Source of the DNA: Mytilus trossulus
Taxonomy: Eukaryota > Mollusca > Bivalvia > Mytilida > Mytilidae
Length of the DNA stretch: 64,000 bases
Direction: 5' to 3'
Assembly (NCBI RefSeq): GCF_036588685.1
Contig: NC_086373.1
Location: 55,311,164 to 55,375,163, forward strand
In this document: one piece after another, positions 49,501-61,400 of the stretch
How the letters are laid out: each line of letters begins with the position of its first letter
Position numbering within the stretch: the first letter of the stretch is position 1
Translations under genes and position numbers: made by a program
Notes under the pieces: generated by a model
Told to the model about the DNA's origin: nothing
The model's database searches: none
Seen by the model: the letters and a program-made list of their open reading frames with translations, nothing else

Positions 49501-52500
49501 ATTCCGTCGGATCAATCGTTGGACGTTTTAATAAGAAAGTACCACCAGAGGAAGATATTTGTAAATGTACCTTCTTCACACAATTATTAAATATAAAACG
49601 TTTGTTTTTCTTAGTGTTCGATCGAACCCTTTTTTCGCTCTCAAAAATTTAGAATAAAAACAAATATCTTTTTTTACCTCCATTTTCCGATAGTTTTCTT
49701 TGTTCAAATCACTAAAATTTTGAACAGTTAATACTGTTTCTCTGCCAATGCATACTGTATACAGACATCTCATTTTGTTGTTTTTATGAGACTGTTTCTC
49801 TGTCAATGCATACTGTATGCAGGGATCTCACTTTGTCGTTTGTAAGAGATTGTTTCTCTGTCAATGCATACTGTATACTGACATCCCACTTTTTTGTTTG
49901 TAAGAGGCTGTTTCTCTGTCAATGCATACTGTATACTGACATCTCACTTTGTCGTTTGTAAGAGATTGTTTCTCTGTCAATGCATACTGTATACTGACAT
50001 CCCACTTTGTCGTTTGTAAGAGGCTGTTTCTCTGTCAATCCATACTGTATACAGACATCTCACTTTGTCGTTTGTAAGAGATTGTTTCTCTGTCAATGCA
50101 TACTGTATACAGACATCTCACTTTGTCGTTTGTAAGAGATTGTTTCTCTGTCAATGCATACTGTATACAGACATCTCACTTTGTCGTTTGTAAGAGGCTG
50201 TTTCTCTGTCAATCCATACTGTATGCAGGGATCCCGCTCTATCGTTCGTAAGAGACTGTTTCCCTGCCAAGGCATACTGTATACTGACATCCCACTTTGT
50301 CGTTTGTAAGAGACTGTTTCTCTGCCAATGCAAACCGTATGCAGGGATTCCACTTTGTAGTTTGTAAGAGGCTGTTTCTCTGTCAATCCATACTGTATGC
50401 AGGGATCTCACTTTGTCGTTGTAAGAGATTGTTTCTCTGTCAATCCATACTGTATGCAGGGATCCCGCTCTATCGTTCGTAAGTGACTGTTTCCCTGCCA
50501 AGACATACTGTATGCTGAGAGTACACTTTGTAATTTGTAAGAGGTTGTGTTCCTCTTATTGCATATCGTATGCAAGAAGCATACTTTTCCCTTCGTAAGA
50601 TGTCTTATTTTTTTTGCGTGATGCACATACGAAGTAAAAATAATTGTCAGACTAATCCTTCACAAGGCTTCATGCTTTACTATTGATCTGATAGGTCTGA
50701 CAGGTCGTCTTTACTCGAGTTGTTGTTTCCCTTTTGCAAAAACATCTGAAATTGGAAATAAAGCCGGTAAATTATTTAATATTTAATGTTAAATAATTCG
50801 TTTAGTTTATATAATTAAAAAAATGAAAGTTGATTTCTAAGACTCAATACAGGATGTCACTCTAGATGTACGTCTCCATGGTCTCGTATTGATGTTTTTA
50901 CCGAAGAAAAACACATGCATTTTCAGCCATAAAACACCATTGAATGCAAATGTGTATCTAATACATTTTTCAGCTCAATTAGTATCGTTGTTTAAAAGTT
51001 GTAGATCTGCAAAAAACTTTACTTTTGAATTAGAAGACCTAACTTTGTTTGTCGTTTATCGTCCTTCCACAATAAATTAATAATCATGCCACTGTGTCCT
51101 ATAGTTACCATCCATAGTCGCATTTGTCATTCTAGTTTATGATTATTCAATTTGAGTTAATTTGAGAGATAAACGAAAATAATGTCGTCCGAATATTGTT
51201 TCCATCATCGGAAGGACTTTGAATTAAGGACAAGACTTCGGTTTAGGACTGTTTAAAAAACTACAAATTATTTTCATTAGTACTTTGATACAATCCAATT
51301 ATTTTCGCTTTTTTGTAATATACTATGAGCAAGGTGTATTTGCTATTTTACATTTACCATCAATATTCGCGGTTGTCACTGATATAACTACTATATTACC
51401 TAGGATTAACTTGGAAGAGATAGTGAATAGCAAATACACTTCTTATAGAATCTGTATTTTCATAGTATACAGAAAAACAGAAATCAGAAAATAACGAACT
51501 TTGAAAAAAAGGAAGAGGGCTAAAAAAAATGTTCTATCACCAAGTACCGATTCACTTTTATACCTTTCCATATATTAACAAGCCATAAAATCTATTACAA
51601 ACATTCATCCTACAACAGTTTATATACGTTGTACTCTCAACCACGCTCTTTATGTCCGCAATTTCGCGGGTGTGTTCTAAAGAACATAATTTTGAGTCGA
51701 AACTGTCATTTTCTATTTCAAATCGTCTCTGATCAGATAAAATTAATGAAGATGAAAACAATATTTTTCAGGTTCAGTACGACATTTAAATCAAATAAGA
51801 AACTTGTGTTTTGGTCATTGATTTTTGCTGTCACAATATTTTACCTTACATCGACAAAATTGTTCGGGTACGTATAATAATTGTTGAACTCTAAACTTAT
51901 GAATTCTTCCCGTCATGTGCCCCTTTGGTGCTAATTTGCGACTACTAGTCAAGTTTTATCATAGGAATACATGTAGCTTCATGTACAATGTTATATATCT
52001 ACAACGAAATTTGTTTTACATTAACACGTATAAAAATTTCGGTTTTTATCCAACGCAATCATAGGTTTGAACGTAGTTTTCAATTTAGACTCGTTTATAT
52101 TTTTTCGTTTGGGCTTGTATCATATTTTCCCTCCGGTTTATATGATCCGTTCATCCTATATTGACTCTTTAAATTCAAGAGATTATCTAAAAATGAGGGT
52201 ATTTTTTTAAAAAATGAGGGTACTTTTTATATGGCCTTCCAAATACCGTGTCAAACCCTAACATCACTGTAGAGACATTTATTGTCGAAATCCGGATCTG
52301 GTGTACTAAGAAGTATTGACACCGTATGTTTGTGACATAACATCGTAGCCACAGGTTAAAAACTGTTTTCTGTTTAGCATTAAATTTATATTAAGATCCA
52401 TTTTGTTACATCTTGTGATCAATTTTATTTGGCAATCGCCAATGGCAGTCAGCATGGTTAAAGAACATCAGTTGTTCGACCTGTTAGTCAAATGCGTTTT

Positions 52501-55500
52501 GTTTAAATTTACTTTTTCACTTTTTAGGTCTTTTGGAAAATGTTGTTTGTGCTGTTTTTAGACCCTTCTACAATGAAATTTGTTTTACATTCACACGTAT
52601 ATAAATTGCGGTTTTTATCCAACGCAATCATAGGTTTGAACGTAGTTTTCAATTTAGACTCGTTTATATATATATCCAAATACTAATACATGTATTTTTC
52701 AAAATCTTCCCCAAAAACATTTTCGTCATTAATATTGCATCCAACCCAACTGTTGCCTTACTTTATGATCAGTATTATGATTTTGGTATCAGTTAAGTAA
52801 TACCACATGAACCATACTGATTAGCATTCAATTTGCTATATATTTATTCACTATAATTTGGCAATGTCTGTATTTTGGCATTGTACAAGGTCATTTGTTA
52901 CTTTGACTATTTTGAAATGGCATACAATACAATTTTGATCTCATGGTTGTTTTTTTTTTAACAAAATTTGCACACAAGCTTTTAGTTTACCTAGTCAATT
53001 CAAATATGTAAAGGAGAGATACCTTCCGGTGCTAAACGTTAAAGATAAATGGGATCATATCAGACATTAAATATGCTGACAATTCCGAGTTTTTTGACAT
53101 TTTGTTCTTCGAGAAGACATATAACTTTTGTTTTGTTTCAAAGGATATACACAAATTTCAATATCATTTCTTTTCAAATAATTATTTTTTTATCAAATTT
53201 CATGATTTAAGAAATAAAAAAGATATTTGTTGCTGTGTACATATCTAATTAAAACAAAATAATCATTGGCTTTTCGTAAAAATTGATGCAAATAATCTTC
53301 ATGTGTATTCAGGCCTAGCGTCATTTAAAAAAAGAGTGGTTCATGAACTCGTTTTCAATCTAAACCAGTCTAAATAATAATAAACAGCCGACAAATGCAC
53401 CTTTTCCCGATATGTATAATTACTTACACCAAATTTCTATTGAACTTTGTGGATAGTTGTCTCATGGCAGTCATACCTCTACTTCTCCAAATTTTTTATA
53501 ATACAAATAAAAACGGAGCGGATTTTGTCCTTATTTTTCCTCACACATTCACACAGTTTCGTTGACTAGGAGAAACTATTTCCAGGACATTGAGAACACA
53601 CACGAAGTAATATTAAATGCAGTAGCTAGCTTTTGCTAAGTCATTTGGACAAAGGGATTCTGACAACCACTGGAAAACCGTGTGTGTTTGATAAGGGTCA
53701 AATATTACACGCAACTAGTCCCGTACATATCTGTCAATAAGTTTTGTCGCATTTTAATCCAAAGAGAACGTGTCACGTATTCTTGTCATTTAAACGATAC
53801 TTTTTAATTTAACATTGTCTTAAAGCAGGAGGTTTAGCTAGCCCTTTATTCTCTCAATCGAACGATTTTGAACACCGGTTCATAACTGTTATTTTTCACC
53901 TAACGTTCAACAATGTAAGTCATCGAAATGAACATGTTTTTTCATATTGCAATCGGACATGGCTCACGAATATCCAAAGCCAAACCGTCGATCCTTTTAT
54001 CATGGGTTTATTGTCAGATGGACTACGTATTGCTTCAAATTCTGGATAAATAAAGGGTAGCCTAGCGGAATCTGGCAAGATTTGCTGATTAATTCAAAAG
54101 TGAGAGAAGAGGTTGGACAAAAGAAAACTTTGATGTTTGAAATAAGTACATGTATTTATTACTCTCTTTGTATATATTCATATATCGTTTGATTATTGTA
54201 GATGGCAGATTTTGTGCCCTGGATACACAAATGAGGTCGAAACGTTTACTGCTACTGATTTCAAGTATTATGAAAAATACATAAAGTATAAAGGCCTAGA
54301 TTTTGGAAAATCTCTTGCTTATTTGCCGAAATCTACAGTGGAAATAATCAACAATAAATCAGCTACGTTTACTACTGGTGATATTATAACACTTAGAATA
54401 ATCCTCCATAATAAAAATGGTGACGTTGTAACTGAAAGTGGTGACTTTCTAAAAGTTTGGATGTCTGAGAAAGGGAAAGGCGCAGGTTCAGCGGGGTATA
54501 TAGTAGATCATGGTAATGGTACGTATATCGGAGTGATAAAAGCATTATGGAGAGGATCTCCGCACATCAAAATTTCATTGTCATTTTCAAAAGAATCTAT
54601 TGGACTGTATGTAAACTACATACATAGAAATGGAATGTTGAGGGCTGTTAAAGGGATTTTTAAGAATGCACGTGGAGAAATTGGTAAAGGTTCATGTGGG
54701 ATACACACACTAACAAACATAACTAACAGCATCTGTGACTTTACATCATTAAATTATGGAATGCGATGGTTTTGTTTATTACCAAATGCAACCGGGTTTG
54801 ATTGTTCAGACTGGTATTCCGTGACTGGAGATATGACGGTACCTACATTTACAAATGCACAGCAGCAGTTCTTAAGGTAATTCATTTTTATAGTCAAGAA
54901 ATTTCTGCATTTGAGGAAATATTTCACAATTGGCACTTGAAGAGGAACCAGCAATAGAGTGATACGACAATACAGTTATAGAGCAGCGATAGCTTCTATT
55001 TGAAGAGAAAAACAATTTCAGTTTAGATTATGAAACTTATAGTCAAGATTTCAAAAGTTAACCTCAGTAATTATGTAAGAACTTCTTTAAGATATTCCAT
55101 ATATTTAAAGAGACAAGGAGGAAGTTAGCCAACCATGATATTAAAAAATGAATTTCTGCCGAATGCATTGAGTGTGTAACTTAATGTAATATCTTTGGTT
55201 AGCTTGTTTTCTACCTGAACCATGAAGTCATTATTAGATTAGGTAAACTATCCTCCTCTAAGAGTATACTTGTTCGACAGATAACCATTCTATGTGCTGT
55301 AGGACTAGGATACTTCGAAAGGAGGGTAGTTTAACTAACCTAATAATGACTTCATAGTTCAGCTACCAAGCAAGATAACCAAAGATATTAAACTTAAGCT
55401 ACACACTCGATGCAATCGGCTTTAAAAAGTAGCTGACATTGCTTCTATTTTATTTGTTCTGCTTGAAGGAACGGCATAGCATCTTGCGGGAACGAGATAA

Positions 55501-58500
55501 CTTTCTTTTGGGAACAACATAGAATCATGAGGAACGCCATAGTATCTTGAGAGGCTAACATATTCTTTTCTTTCATGACCGCATTCTGCCTCCGTAGAAT
55601 ATTTTTTTCTATACTGAGAAGAAAATGTATGGTCCTATACATATAAACCTGCCAACATTCATAATGTGGCATTGCATAGTCTTTCTCAAATTAGTCAAGA
55701 ACTCTTTATGATTGCTATTTTAGTCTCAGAAGCATAAAATATTATGACTTTTTTAATTGTTCATGGTCTCACATAACAGATTTCAAAGCAAGAATGTTTT
55801 TGCATTTCAATATGTGTGACGTCATGTGAAGTTGTTGAATTTCAAAAAAATGTTATCATTGATATAACTTGACATACAAAGGGACTTAACGAATGCATTT
55901 GCATTTCCAAATTAAGAGGAAGAATCTTTGTGCATATATATGAATTATGCAAATGCAAAAATAATCTGTACAATCTAAACTAGTTTTTTTTATACCACAC
56001 ATTTCTTGTTCTTTTATTGCTAAATATAATTAAGAGATGCATTATATATGTGAGATTCGATTGAAAAGATGTGTTCATATACTTGAAGACCTTTGTGATT
56101 TGCTCTTAGTGACGGTTTGAAATACATTTTTATATGATCGTTTGTAAACATAAATTTGGCTTTGCTCATTGTTGAAGGCCGTACGGTGACCTATAGTTGT
56201 TAATGTCTGTCATTTTGGTCTTTTATGGATAGATGTCTCATTGGCAATCATACCACATTTTCTTTTTTATATTATATAAAAATAAATAAATTTATACTTG
56301 CAGTACTGCTAGATATAAAATCATAAAGGAAATTAAAGTTGATGTACTTGGTGGTAAGTTATTAAATTAACCATGGTAATAGGTAATATCTCTTGCACAA
56401 AAATGGCATTAAGTTCTTCAATGTAACTGGGGTGTCTACCTCCATCTTGAATTTTGGAGTAGCATATAATATAACAATAGGTTTAGATCTTTAATGAAAT
56501 GTGCAAATTTTGAAAGTAGGGTGTAATTCGTGTGTAAGACTTTTCGTGTTACAATGTAGTATAGAAAATTTTGTGTTGTCATATTTACGGCTGTATTTTC
56601 TATAAAAAACATATTTTTTTAAACTCTGCCACATACGGGGATATAACTCAGATAGTAGGGGAAATAACACGAATAAAGTATTTATTATAATATATTGTGG
56701 GAAAATTAACAACCTTAATCTTAATCAAGAAAACAAATACGGTGACCAATTTTTTTTTCCATCTGAAGACATGTTATATGAGCTATATTCTTACATTTTA
56801 TCTTTAAAGTCTATGACGTAGTTTTCTTTTTACAAAAAAAACCATTGAATTTTCCATGCGTAATCTATACAAACTATTGCACATTCTGTAGCATTAAAAC
56901 AGTCTGCTGACCAATACTTTTTATTATATTTTGAAAAAACATAATAAAATTACACTCTTACAAATTATTAAAAACATTCTATATATTTGATTGAAGACCT
57001 TAAGTTAATTGTCGATTGCAGGTTCCCTAGTTATAAGATACTTATGTAGGATTGTCATAGTTGTGTTGTTTAGTTTTTATGCCCCTATCTCTAATTTTGA
57101 ATCAATTGAATTCCCAATCATTTTGTTTCGAGCATATCTTGTGGCAAAAAAGAAGATACCAAAGTGACAATCCATATTCGTAAGTAAAAAAATAAACATG
57201 ATAATACCATAGCAAATATAGACAGGTCACCAGTACAAAGCTGAAATCATAATTTCATTGTAACTATTCGTGATGTAACTGATGAACAGAATTAAGTATT
57301 TTCTTTGAAATCCGTATCAAACATTTATCAAAACACTGAGGTCGTAACAGTTCATCCTAGATGTTTTATTACACGAACTGGTACAAATAAAAAAATCATA
57401 TGATTACGACACCGTTATCATGGTTATAAAATTAAGAATGGACATGGGGGATGTGTCAAAGAGACATCAATCCGACCAAATAAAAAAAACAACAGCAGAA
57501 GGTCACCAACAGGTCTTCAATGATTACGACACCGTTATCATGGTTATGCCTAAATACTTGTCTAGTTATATATATTTGGACAAAACAAAAATGCAGTCGT
57601 ACAACAAGCGGTAAAATTTTCAAAAAGTGTTTCGCATTTGACCTACAAAATATAAGGTACGAAGAAGTTCTTTGGCAGTCATCGATAAGCTACCGACCAT
57701 CCTCGTGGACAGGTCACCTTGCCTCATAGATCCATAGGTAATAAATAAGGTATTAGCACATACTTATAAGTGATACTTTATTTTCAGAAGTAAACATAAT
57801 AAAATTAGAAGCTGATTTATATTTAATTCGTTTTGAATCAATTATTATTTTTATGAGAAATATAACAAATTAACGACCATGTGACAATTAAAAGTAAAAT
57901 CACAAAAATGCTGAACTCTGAGGACTATTCAATAGAAAGTCCCTAGTCACATGTCTAAATCAAATTACAAAACAAATCAAACGAATGGACAACAACTGTC
58001 ATTTTCCTTACTTGGCACAGGCATACGTTGCTTATTTACTTGGTATGAGTGCCAATGAGACAACTTTTGATTCAAGTCACATGTTGTAAAAAAGTAAACT
58101 ATTTTAGATCAAAGTATTGCTTTTAACACGGTGCCCTTGCTCACATAGAGCAGCAAGCTATAAAGAGCCCCCACATGACTAGTTTAAAACCCTTCAAACA
58201 GGTATAATCTATATAAAAATCGAGAAACGAGAAGCACGTGAGCCACACCAATAAACCAAAAGCACTGAAAAATATGTTCCTGACAAAGGACAGGTGCAAG
58301 GAAATGCAGCGGGTCAACACGTTTTATCAGGCGCCAACATTACTCTAACCTTAATGTTACATCGTAACATAGAAAGACGGACTATTAAATATCAACTGAA
58401 ATGTTTCAACTCAATCAAAAGACACATAACCAAAAACGAGTTAACATACACTGAACAAATAAATTTTATCTATGACACGATAAAAACAATATTAATAAAA

Positions 58501-60291
58501 GAAAAACAAAGGGGAATATAAAACAGTATTAGAAAGACAACTATAATTACCTTGGTCAACATGACGTCAACATGACGTCAGCTTTGTACTTGTTTGGGTT
58601 TATAAATATTTTTGATTTGAGCGTCACTGATGCGTTATGTAGACGAAACGCGCGTCTTATTATTATTAATTAACTATAATTAATAAAAACAAAAAGTTCA
58701 CAGGTAAATATAATAATTTTGTTGAAAACAGAACATGGATTACGGAAATATGTTTTTACTAAAATAAATAAATTTGTTGTTCATAGTTCGAGAACAGAAG
58801 TGTAATAATCACCATTCCGGTGTAAAATTCATGTCGAATGTGTAAGTAAATTGACCAATTTGGATGCCTACACTAGATTTAACCACCAACGATGACTTTT
58901 TTTTTTAATATGAGATTTTTGGGGGGAACCTTAAACTTTAATCTGTCGACCCCAAATTAAAAAGGAATCTTCTACTGCCCTATATTTTCAAAAAGAGCAC
59001 ATCGAGTAACCATTTCAAAACTGCTTTCCCCTAAAAAAATATTTTTGGAACAGTTTTCACGGATTTGACCTTAAAATCAATAGAATATTTGACTTTACTA
59101 AATATTTAATCTGTATAAGTTTCACTTCAATGAAGTAAATGACACTAATGTTATCATCCTGATATCTTTTTCCTGTTTCCAGTGACCTTGTCCTTCGATC
59201 CATTGACCCAAACCTTGATTGATTTTTTTCTTTTGATATATCTCCCATCTGTATAAGTCTCAATACAATCGAACAAGGTAAACTCAAGTTATCAATTAGA
59301 AAATAATAATTTGTACACACGGACGATAGTGACGAACAGAAGGACAAACACATTTTCATGGCGCTTTAAATAGAATGTTCATACACAAAAATTATTTCTA
59401 ATGTATAATCCTTATTTTTTTTTTATTATATTCATGTCAAGCTTATACCATGATATGAATATACATGTAGTTGCATTTTTGGAACACTTGTGTATTGTTT
59501 TTCTTTTTGCAGATAAAACCATAGGTCATCCAAAGCACTCGTGTAGTCTAATAAATCCTTCACTCACATGGAACATTTCGTCCCCAGTTGGATATTTTTA
59601 TAATAAAACGTGGCATAATCTCTTATGTCAAAAAAAAGTTGAACCAAGTTTTAACAGGTATTTAGCCTGTCTAAGAAACCGGGAGATTTACATGGTTGGA
59701 GATTCTACATCGCGAGATTGGCTTATATCACTTGCTGATATTTTAGATGTTAAACGGACATCAGCTGATCTAAGAGGTCATCATGAACCAATCAAAGTTT
59801 TCAGTAAAAATAAGAGAGACAACATTACTATTATATGGGTTGCGCATGAGTTCCCATTTTTCACCTATACACCGAATGGGACAATACATCATTTTAAACC
59901 AGCAAGCTATCATCTTAACGTAATACGTTCTAAAAATCCGATCGTAATACTGCATTGGTTTATACATATAGGTTATGCTCCATTGTCAGTTTATGAAGAA
60001 CATGTAATGAACGCCAAAGACGCTATAGTTAAATTCATGGATCGTGTGCCTGGTGCAAAAGTATTCATTAAAGGTCCACATTACTTTGAACAATACGCTG
60101 AAGGCGTTCCATATGATTTTGTGAGATATTTCCACGATAAAATGATATTCAAAATTTTCGACAATATCAAACATAAAGTTGTGTATTTGAATGAATGGGA
60201 TATCACAGTTTCTTCAGAAAATAAAGAATTACACCCGTCTACAGAATTAAGAAAACCAATGTTACATGAACTACTGTCATATATTTGTTAA
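46593..60291 (+). CDS. NXPE-family protein B (paralogue of A)
   Basis: Coding exons: 46593-46597, 51772-51867, 54202-54876, 56304-56353 and 59513-60291, GT-AG throughout with the same phases as NXPE-A. Starting at ATG 46593 gives 534 residues. The membrane segment KLVFWSLIFAVTIFYL comes first (type II), then the neurexophilin-like part (DFGKSLAYLPKSTVEIINNK) and the PC-esterase domain with GDST (nucleophile Ser340). Near the C-terminus NXPE-A has D-x-x-H; here the matching residues are K513-x-x-H516, so the canonical Asp is missing and the enzyme may be altered or inactive. The start is uncertain: exon 2 lacks the ATG used in A and has one base fewer. Another in-frame ATG at 51746 would need read-through of the acceptor at 51771. 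Confidence 0.8.
47041..47145 (+). pseudogene. Relic of an NXPE 3' end inside NXPE-B
   Basis: CTGTCATATATTTGTTAAT (final codons and stop), CAGACTATCATCCTATAT and TTATAATAAAAC match 60270-60350 of NXPE-B closely. The coding part upstream is gone. It lies in the first coding intron of NXPE-B. Confidence 0.8.
47735..48200 (+). repeat. Duplicated NXPE downstream flank
   Basis: Matches 60895-61270: AAATAGAAAGGATAATTGTG, AGTTTATTCTAT, AAAAAGAGAAAG, CACTGCATATTATATCCC and CCAGATTATTTATTT occur in both in the same order. Together with 47041-47145 this marks the copied end of a third NXPE gene. Confidence 0.8.
48371..48514. repeat. Fold-back element in NXPE-B intron
   Basis: Left arms CATTGAATGCTTGTATTTGT and AAAGCGTTGACCG pair with right arms CGGTCAACGTTTT and AAAAAGAAGCATTCAAT. 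Confidence 0.75.
48525..48690 (+). repeat. Dispersed 'tgtaccaagtcaggaatat' repeat
   Basis: Shares TGTACCAAGTCAGGAATAT, TTATCCATTCGTTTGATG and AGTATTTTTGTGATTTTACTTT with 34040-34210; reverse copies are near 11740-11840, 32905-33000 and 57885-58015. Confidence 0.7.
49370..49560 (+). pseudogene. Retroelement fragment in NXPE-B intron
   Basis: The translation reads SYLDLYLNTDIDGLRQTSIR then YTILNLPFLRSNIPS, matching the order SYLDLHLEI - NFPFL-SNIP seen in the post-RT part of the 62-kb element. Only about 55 codons survive. Confidence 0.5.
49733..50600. repeat. 58-bp minisatellite, about 15 copies
   Basis: The unit begins ACTGTTTCTCTGTCAATGCA, continues TACTGTATGCAGGGATC and CACTTTGTCGTTTGTAAGAG. 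Start-to-start distance measured at 49791 and 49849 is 58 bases. Copies at the right end are more diverged. Because 58 is not a multiple of three, three units (174 bases) cycle through all frames; the minus strand is open in long stretches, but codon logic does not hold across copies. Confidence 0.9.
51772..51867 (+). CDS. NXPE-B exon 3 (membrane anchor)
   Basis: Acceptor ATATTTTTCAG, donor GG/GTACGT, 96 bases. Encodes SNKKLVFWSLIFAVTIFYLT. Confidence 0.8.
52010..52670. repeat. Direct repeat pair, about 95 bp
   Basis: 52010-52102 and 52575-52670 share TTTTTATCCAACGCAATCAT, AGGTTTGAACGTAGTTTTCA and TTTAGACTCGTTTATAT. Confidence 0.85.
52671..54201. other. NXPE-B intron, no recognised feature
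   Basis: AT-rich sequence without a convincing open frame, inverted repeat or known repeat family, ending at the exon 4 acceptor. Confidence 0.5.
54202..54876 (+). CDS. NXPE-B exon 4 (neurexophilin-like domain)
   Basis: Acceptor GATTATTGTAG, donor AAG/GTAATT, 675 bases, 15 fewer than in A because of small in-frame differences. Includes WMSEKGKGAGSAGYIVDHGN and CGIHTLTN. Confidence 0.85.
55088..55437. mobile_element. Long TIR (fold-back) element in NXPE-B intron
   Basis: Left arm GCATTGAGTGTGTAACTTA, ATATCTTTGGTTAGCTTG and ATGAAGTCATTATTAGATTA pairs with right arm TAATAATGACTTCAT, AGATAACCAAAGATATTAAA and CTACACACTCGATGC. Arms of over 100 bases. No transposase. Confidence 0.85.
56150..56265 (-). 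repeat. Dispersed 'gattgccaatgagac' repeat, reverse
   Basis: TTGCTCATTGTTGAAGGCCG, CCTATAGTTGTTAATGTCTG and GTCTCATTGGCAATCATACC are the reverse of 1-123. Confidence 0.75.
56304..56353 (+). CDS. NXPE-B exon 5 (50-base linker exon)
   Basis: Acceptor TATACTTGCAG, donor GGTG/GTAAGTT. Encodes YKIIKEIKVDVLG. Confidence 0.8.
57400..57547 (+). mobile_element. Short repeat insertion flanked by a 28-bp target duplication
   Basis: An identical 28-base stretch (beginning ATGATTACGACACCGTTATC) lies at 57400-57427 and 57520-57547. Between them are 92 bases of the 'aatgtgtcaaag' family, from AAATTAAGAATGGACATGGG to CCAACAGGTCTTCA. This is a clean insertion footprint. Confidence 0.85.
57548..59512. other. 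NXPE-B last intron, repeat-bearing
   Basis: Contains reverse 'cttacttggcacaggc' repeat (57885-58015), a 'cagcgggtcaacacg' repeat (about 58240-58530) and a reverse 'gacgaaacgcgcgtc' piece (58590-58660). No gene seen. Confidence 0.5.
59513..60291 (+). CDS. NXPE-B exon 6 (PC-esterase domain)
   Basis: The acceptor TTCTTTTTGCAG ends at 59512; the open frame upstream of it is intronic. TAA stop at 60289-60291. Contains REIYMVGDST, HWFIHIGYAP and the terminal KELHP. Confidence 0.85.
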
Positions 60292-60342
60292 TCTTTTCAA
60301 CTTACAGACTATCCTCCTATATATTATTATATAACGTATTAT

Positions 60343-60348
60343 AATAAA
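60343..60348 (+). terminator. NXPE-B polyadenylation signal
   Basis: AATAAA 52 bases after the stop, within a block that is also present at the relic site near 47.1 kb. Confidence 0.55.
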
Positions 60349-60431
60349 ACTGTTTTATTTTATGGATATATATGGAACGCCATAGCTGTCCTATGTGATA
60401 GTATTTATTATGTGATGGTGGGTTTTGCATA

Positions 60432-60592
60432 ACATGATGTGGGTTTGTTATTATAAGCTGTGGGTTTGTCATTATGTGCTGTGGATTTATCATTATATGC
60501 TGCAGGTTTATTATTATATGCTGTGGGTTTGTTATTATATGCTGTTGGTTTGTTATTATATGGTGTGGGTTTGTTATTATATGCTGTGTTTT
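60432..60592. repeat. 21-bp tandem repeat, about eight copies
   Basis: Unit TGCTGTGGGTTTGTTATTATA. Being a multiple of three, it keeps a 61-codon frame open (repeating VCYYML), which is repeat noise rather than a gene. It lies 140 bases past the NXPE-B stop and is absent from the relic copy at 47.1 kb. Confidence 0.85.
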
Positions 60593-61400
60593 TTTTTTAT
60601 TATAAGCTGAATTCTTATTTGAATTCTTATTGATTATCCCGAACTAACTATTTTTTGGGGAAAATCATTCAAATTAGTTTATATGGTTAAGTCATTAACT
60701 ATCATATTCAAGATATGTCAGATCCCAATATATTTATACCACAGATAATACAATCAAAAATTTTGAAGTGAAAGAATATATAGTAATTTTAAGTCAAATA
60801 AATATGATACCATAAAAAATGTATGATACGAATATCTGTCGTAATAAACAAATATTTTTTGAAATATCAAATTAAACTATTGTTTCGGTTATTCATGGTC
60901 TGACTATGATGTATGTAAATAGAAAGGATAATTGTGAATTTTAGTTTATTCTATTTTTAGAATCAAACTATTCTTCGCAAATGAGCATTGTTTATAGTGG
61001 TTTCCTCTTGGCACCTTTCGACGTAACTATTATCCATGTCCGAAAAAAGAGAAAGTAAAGGTTCACTGCATATTATATCCCTCAAAACAACAACTGATAT
61101 TACTTCTTTATGGAATTTTCTGTTTATAATTGATACATGTTCCTTTGTAAATGATTAAAAAAATGTATATTGTGCCAGATTATTTATTTGTCTTGTGTGA
61201 TAAGACTATTATAAGATTGATAATTTTAATCTAAATTGGGGCCAGAATATTTATTTCTAAAATCATCCAGACCCCATCTTAGAACCAAATGAATGTCCAC
61301 TTACATATTATATGATTTTGTTAACAAATATATGATTAACAGATTAATACATAACTATTAACATTAAGTGGTAACATTTGGTCAAATTATACATCATCAT

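Noticed and set aside
50093..50501. Minus-strand frames of about 100 codons with repeating SLHTVWIDRE-type peptides
   Set aside because: They translate the 58-bp minisatellite; frame cycling and lack of any splice or start context argue against a gene.
49733..50600. CRISPR-like array
   Set aside because: The units are head-to-tail with no unique spacers between them, and the window is eukaryotic.
51629..51771. N-terminal extension of the NXPE-B anchor exon from 51629 or 51746
   Set aside because: NXPE-A has an in-frame TGA and no ATG in the matching region, and both genes have a strong acceptor exactly at the exon start; kept only as a remote alternative.
60425..60610. 61-codon frame rich in Tyr, Cys and Val
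   Set aside because: A 21-bp tandem repeat whose length keeps the frame open.
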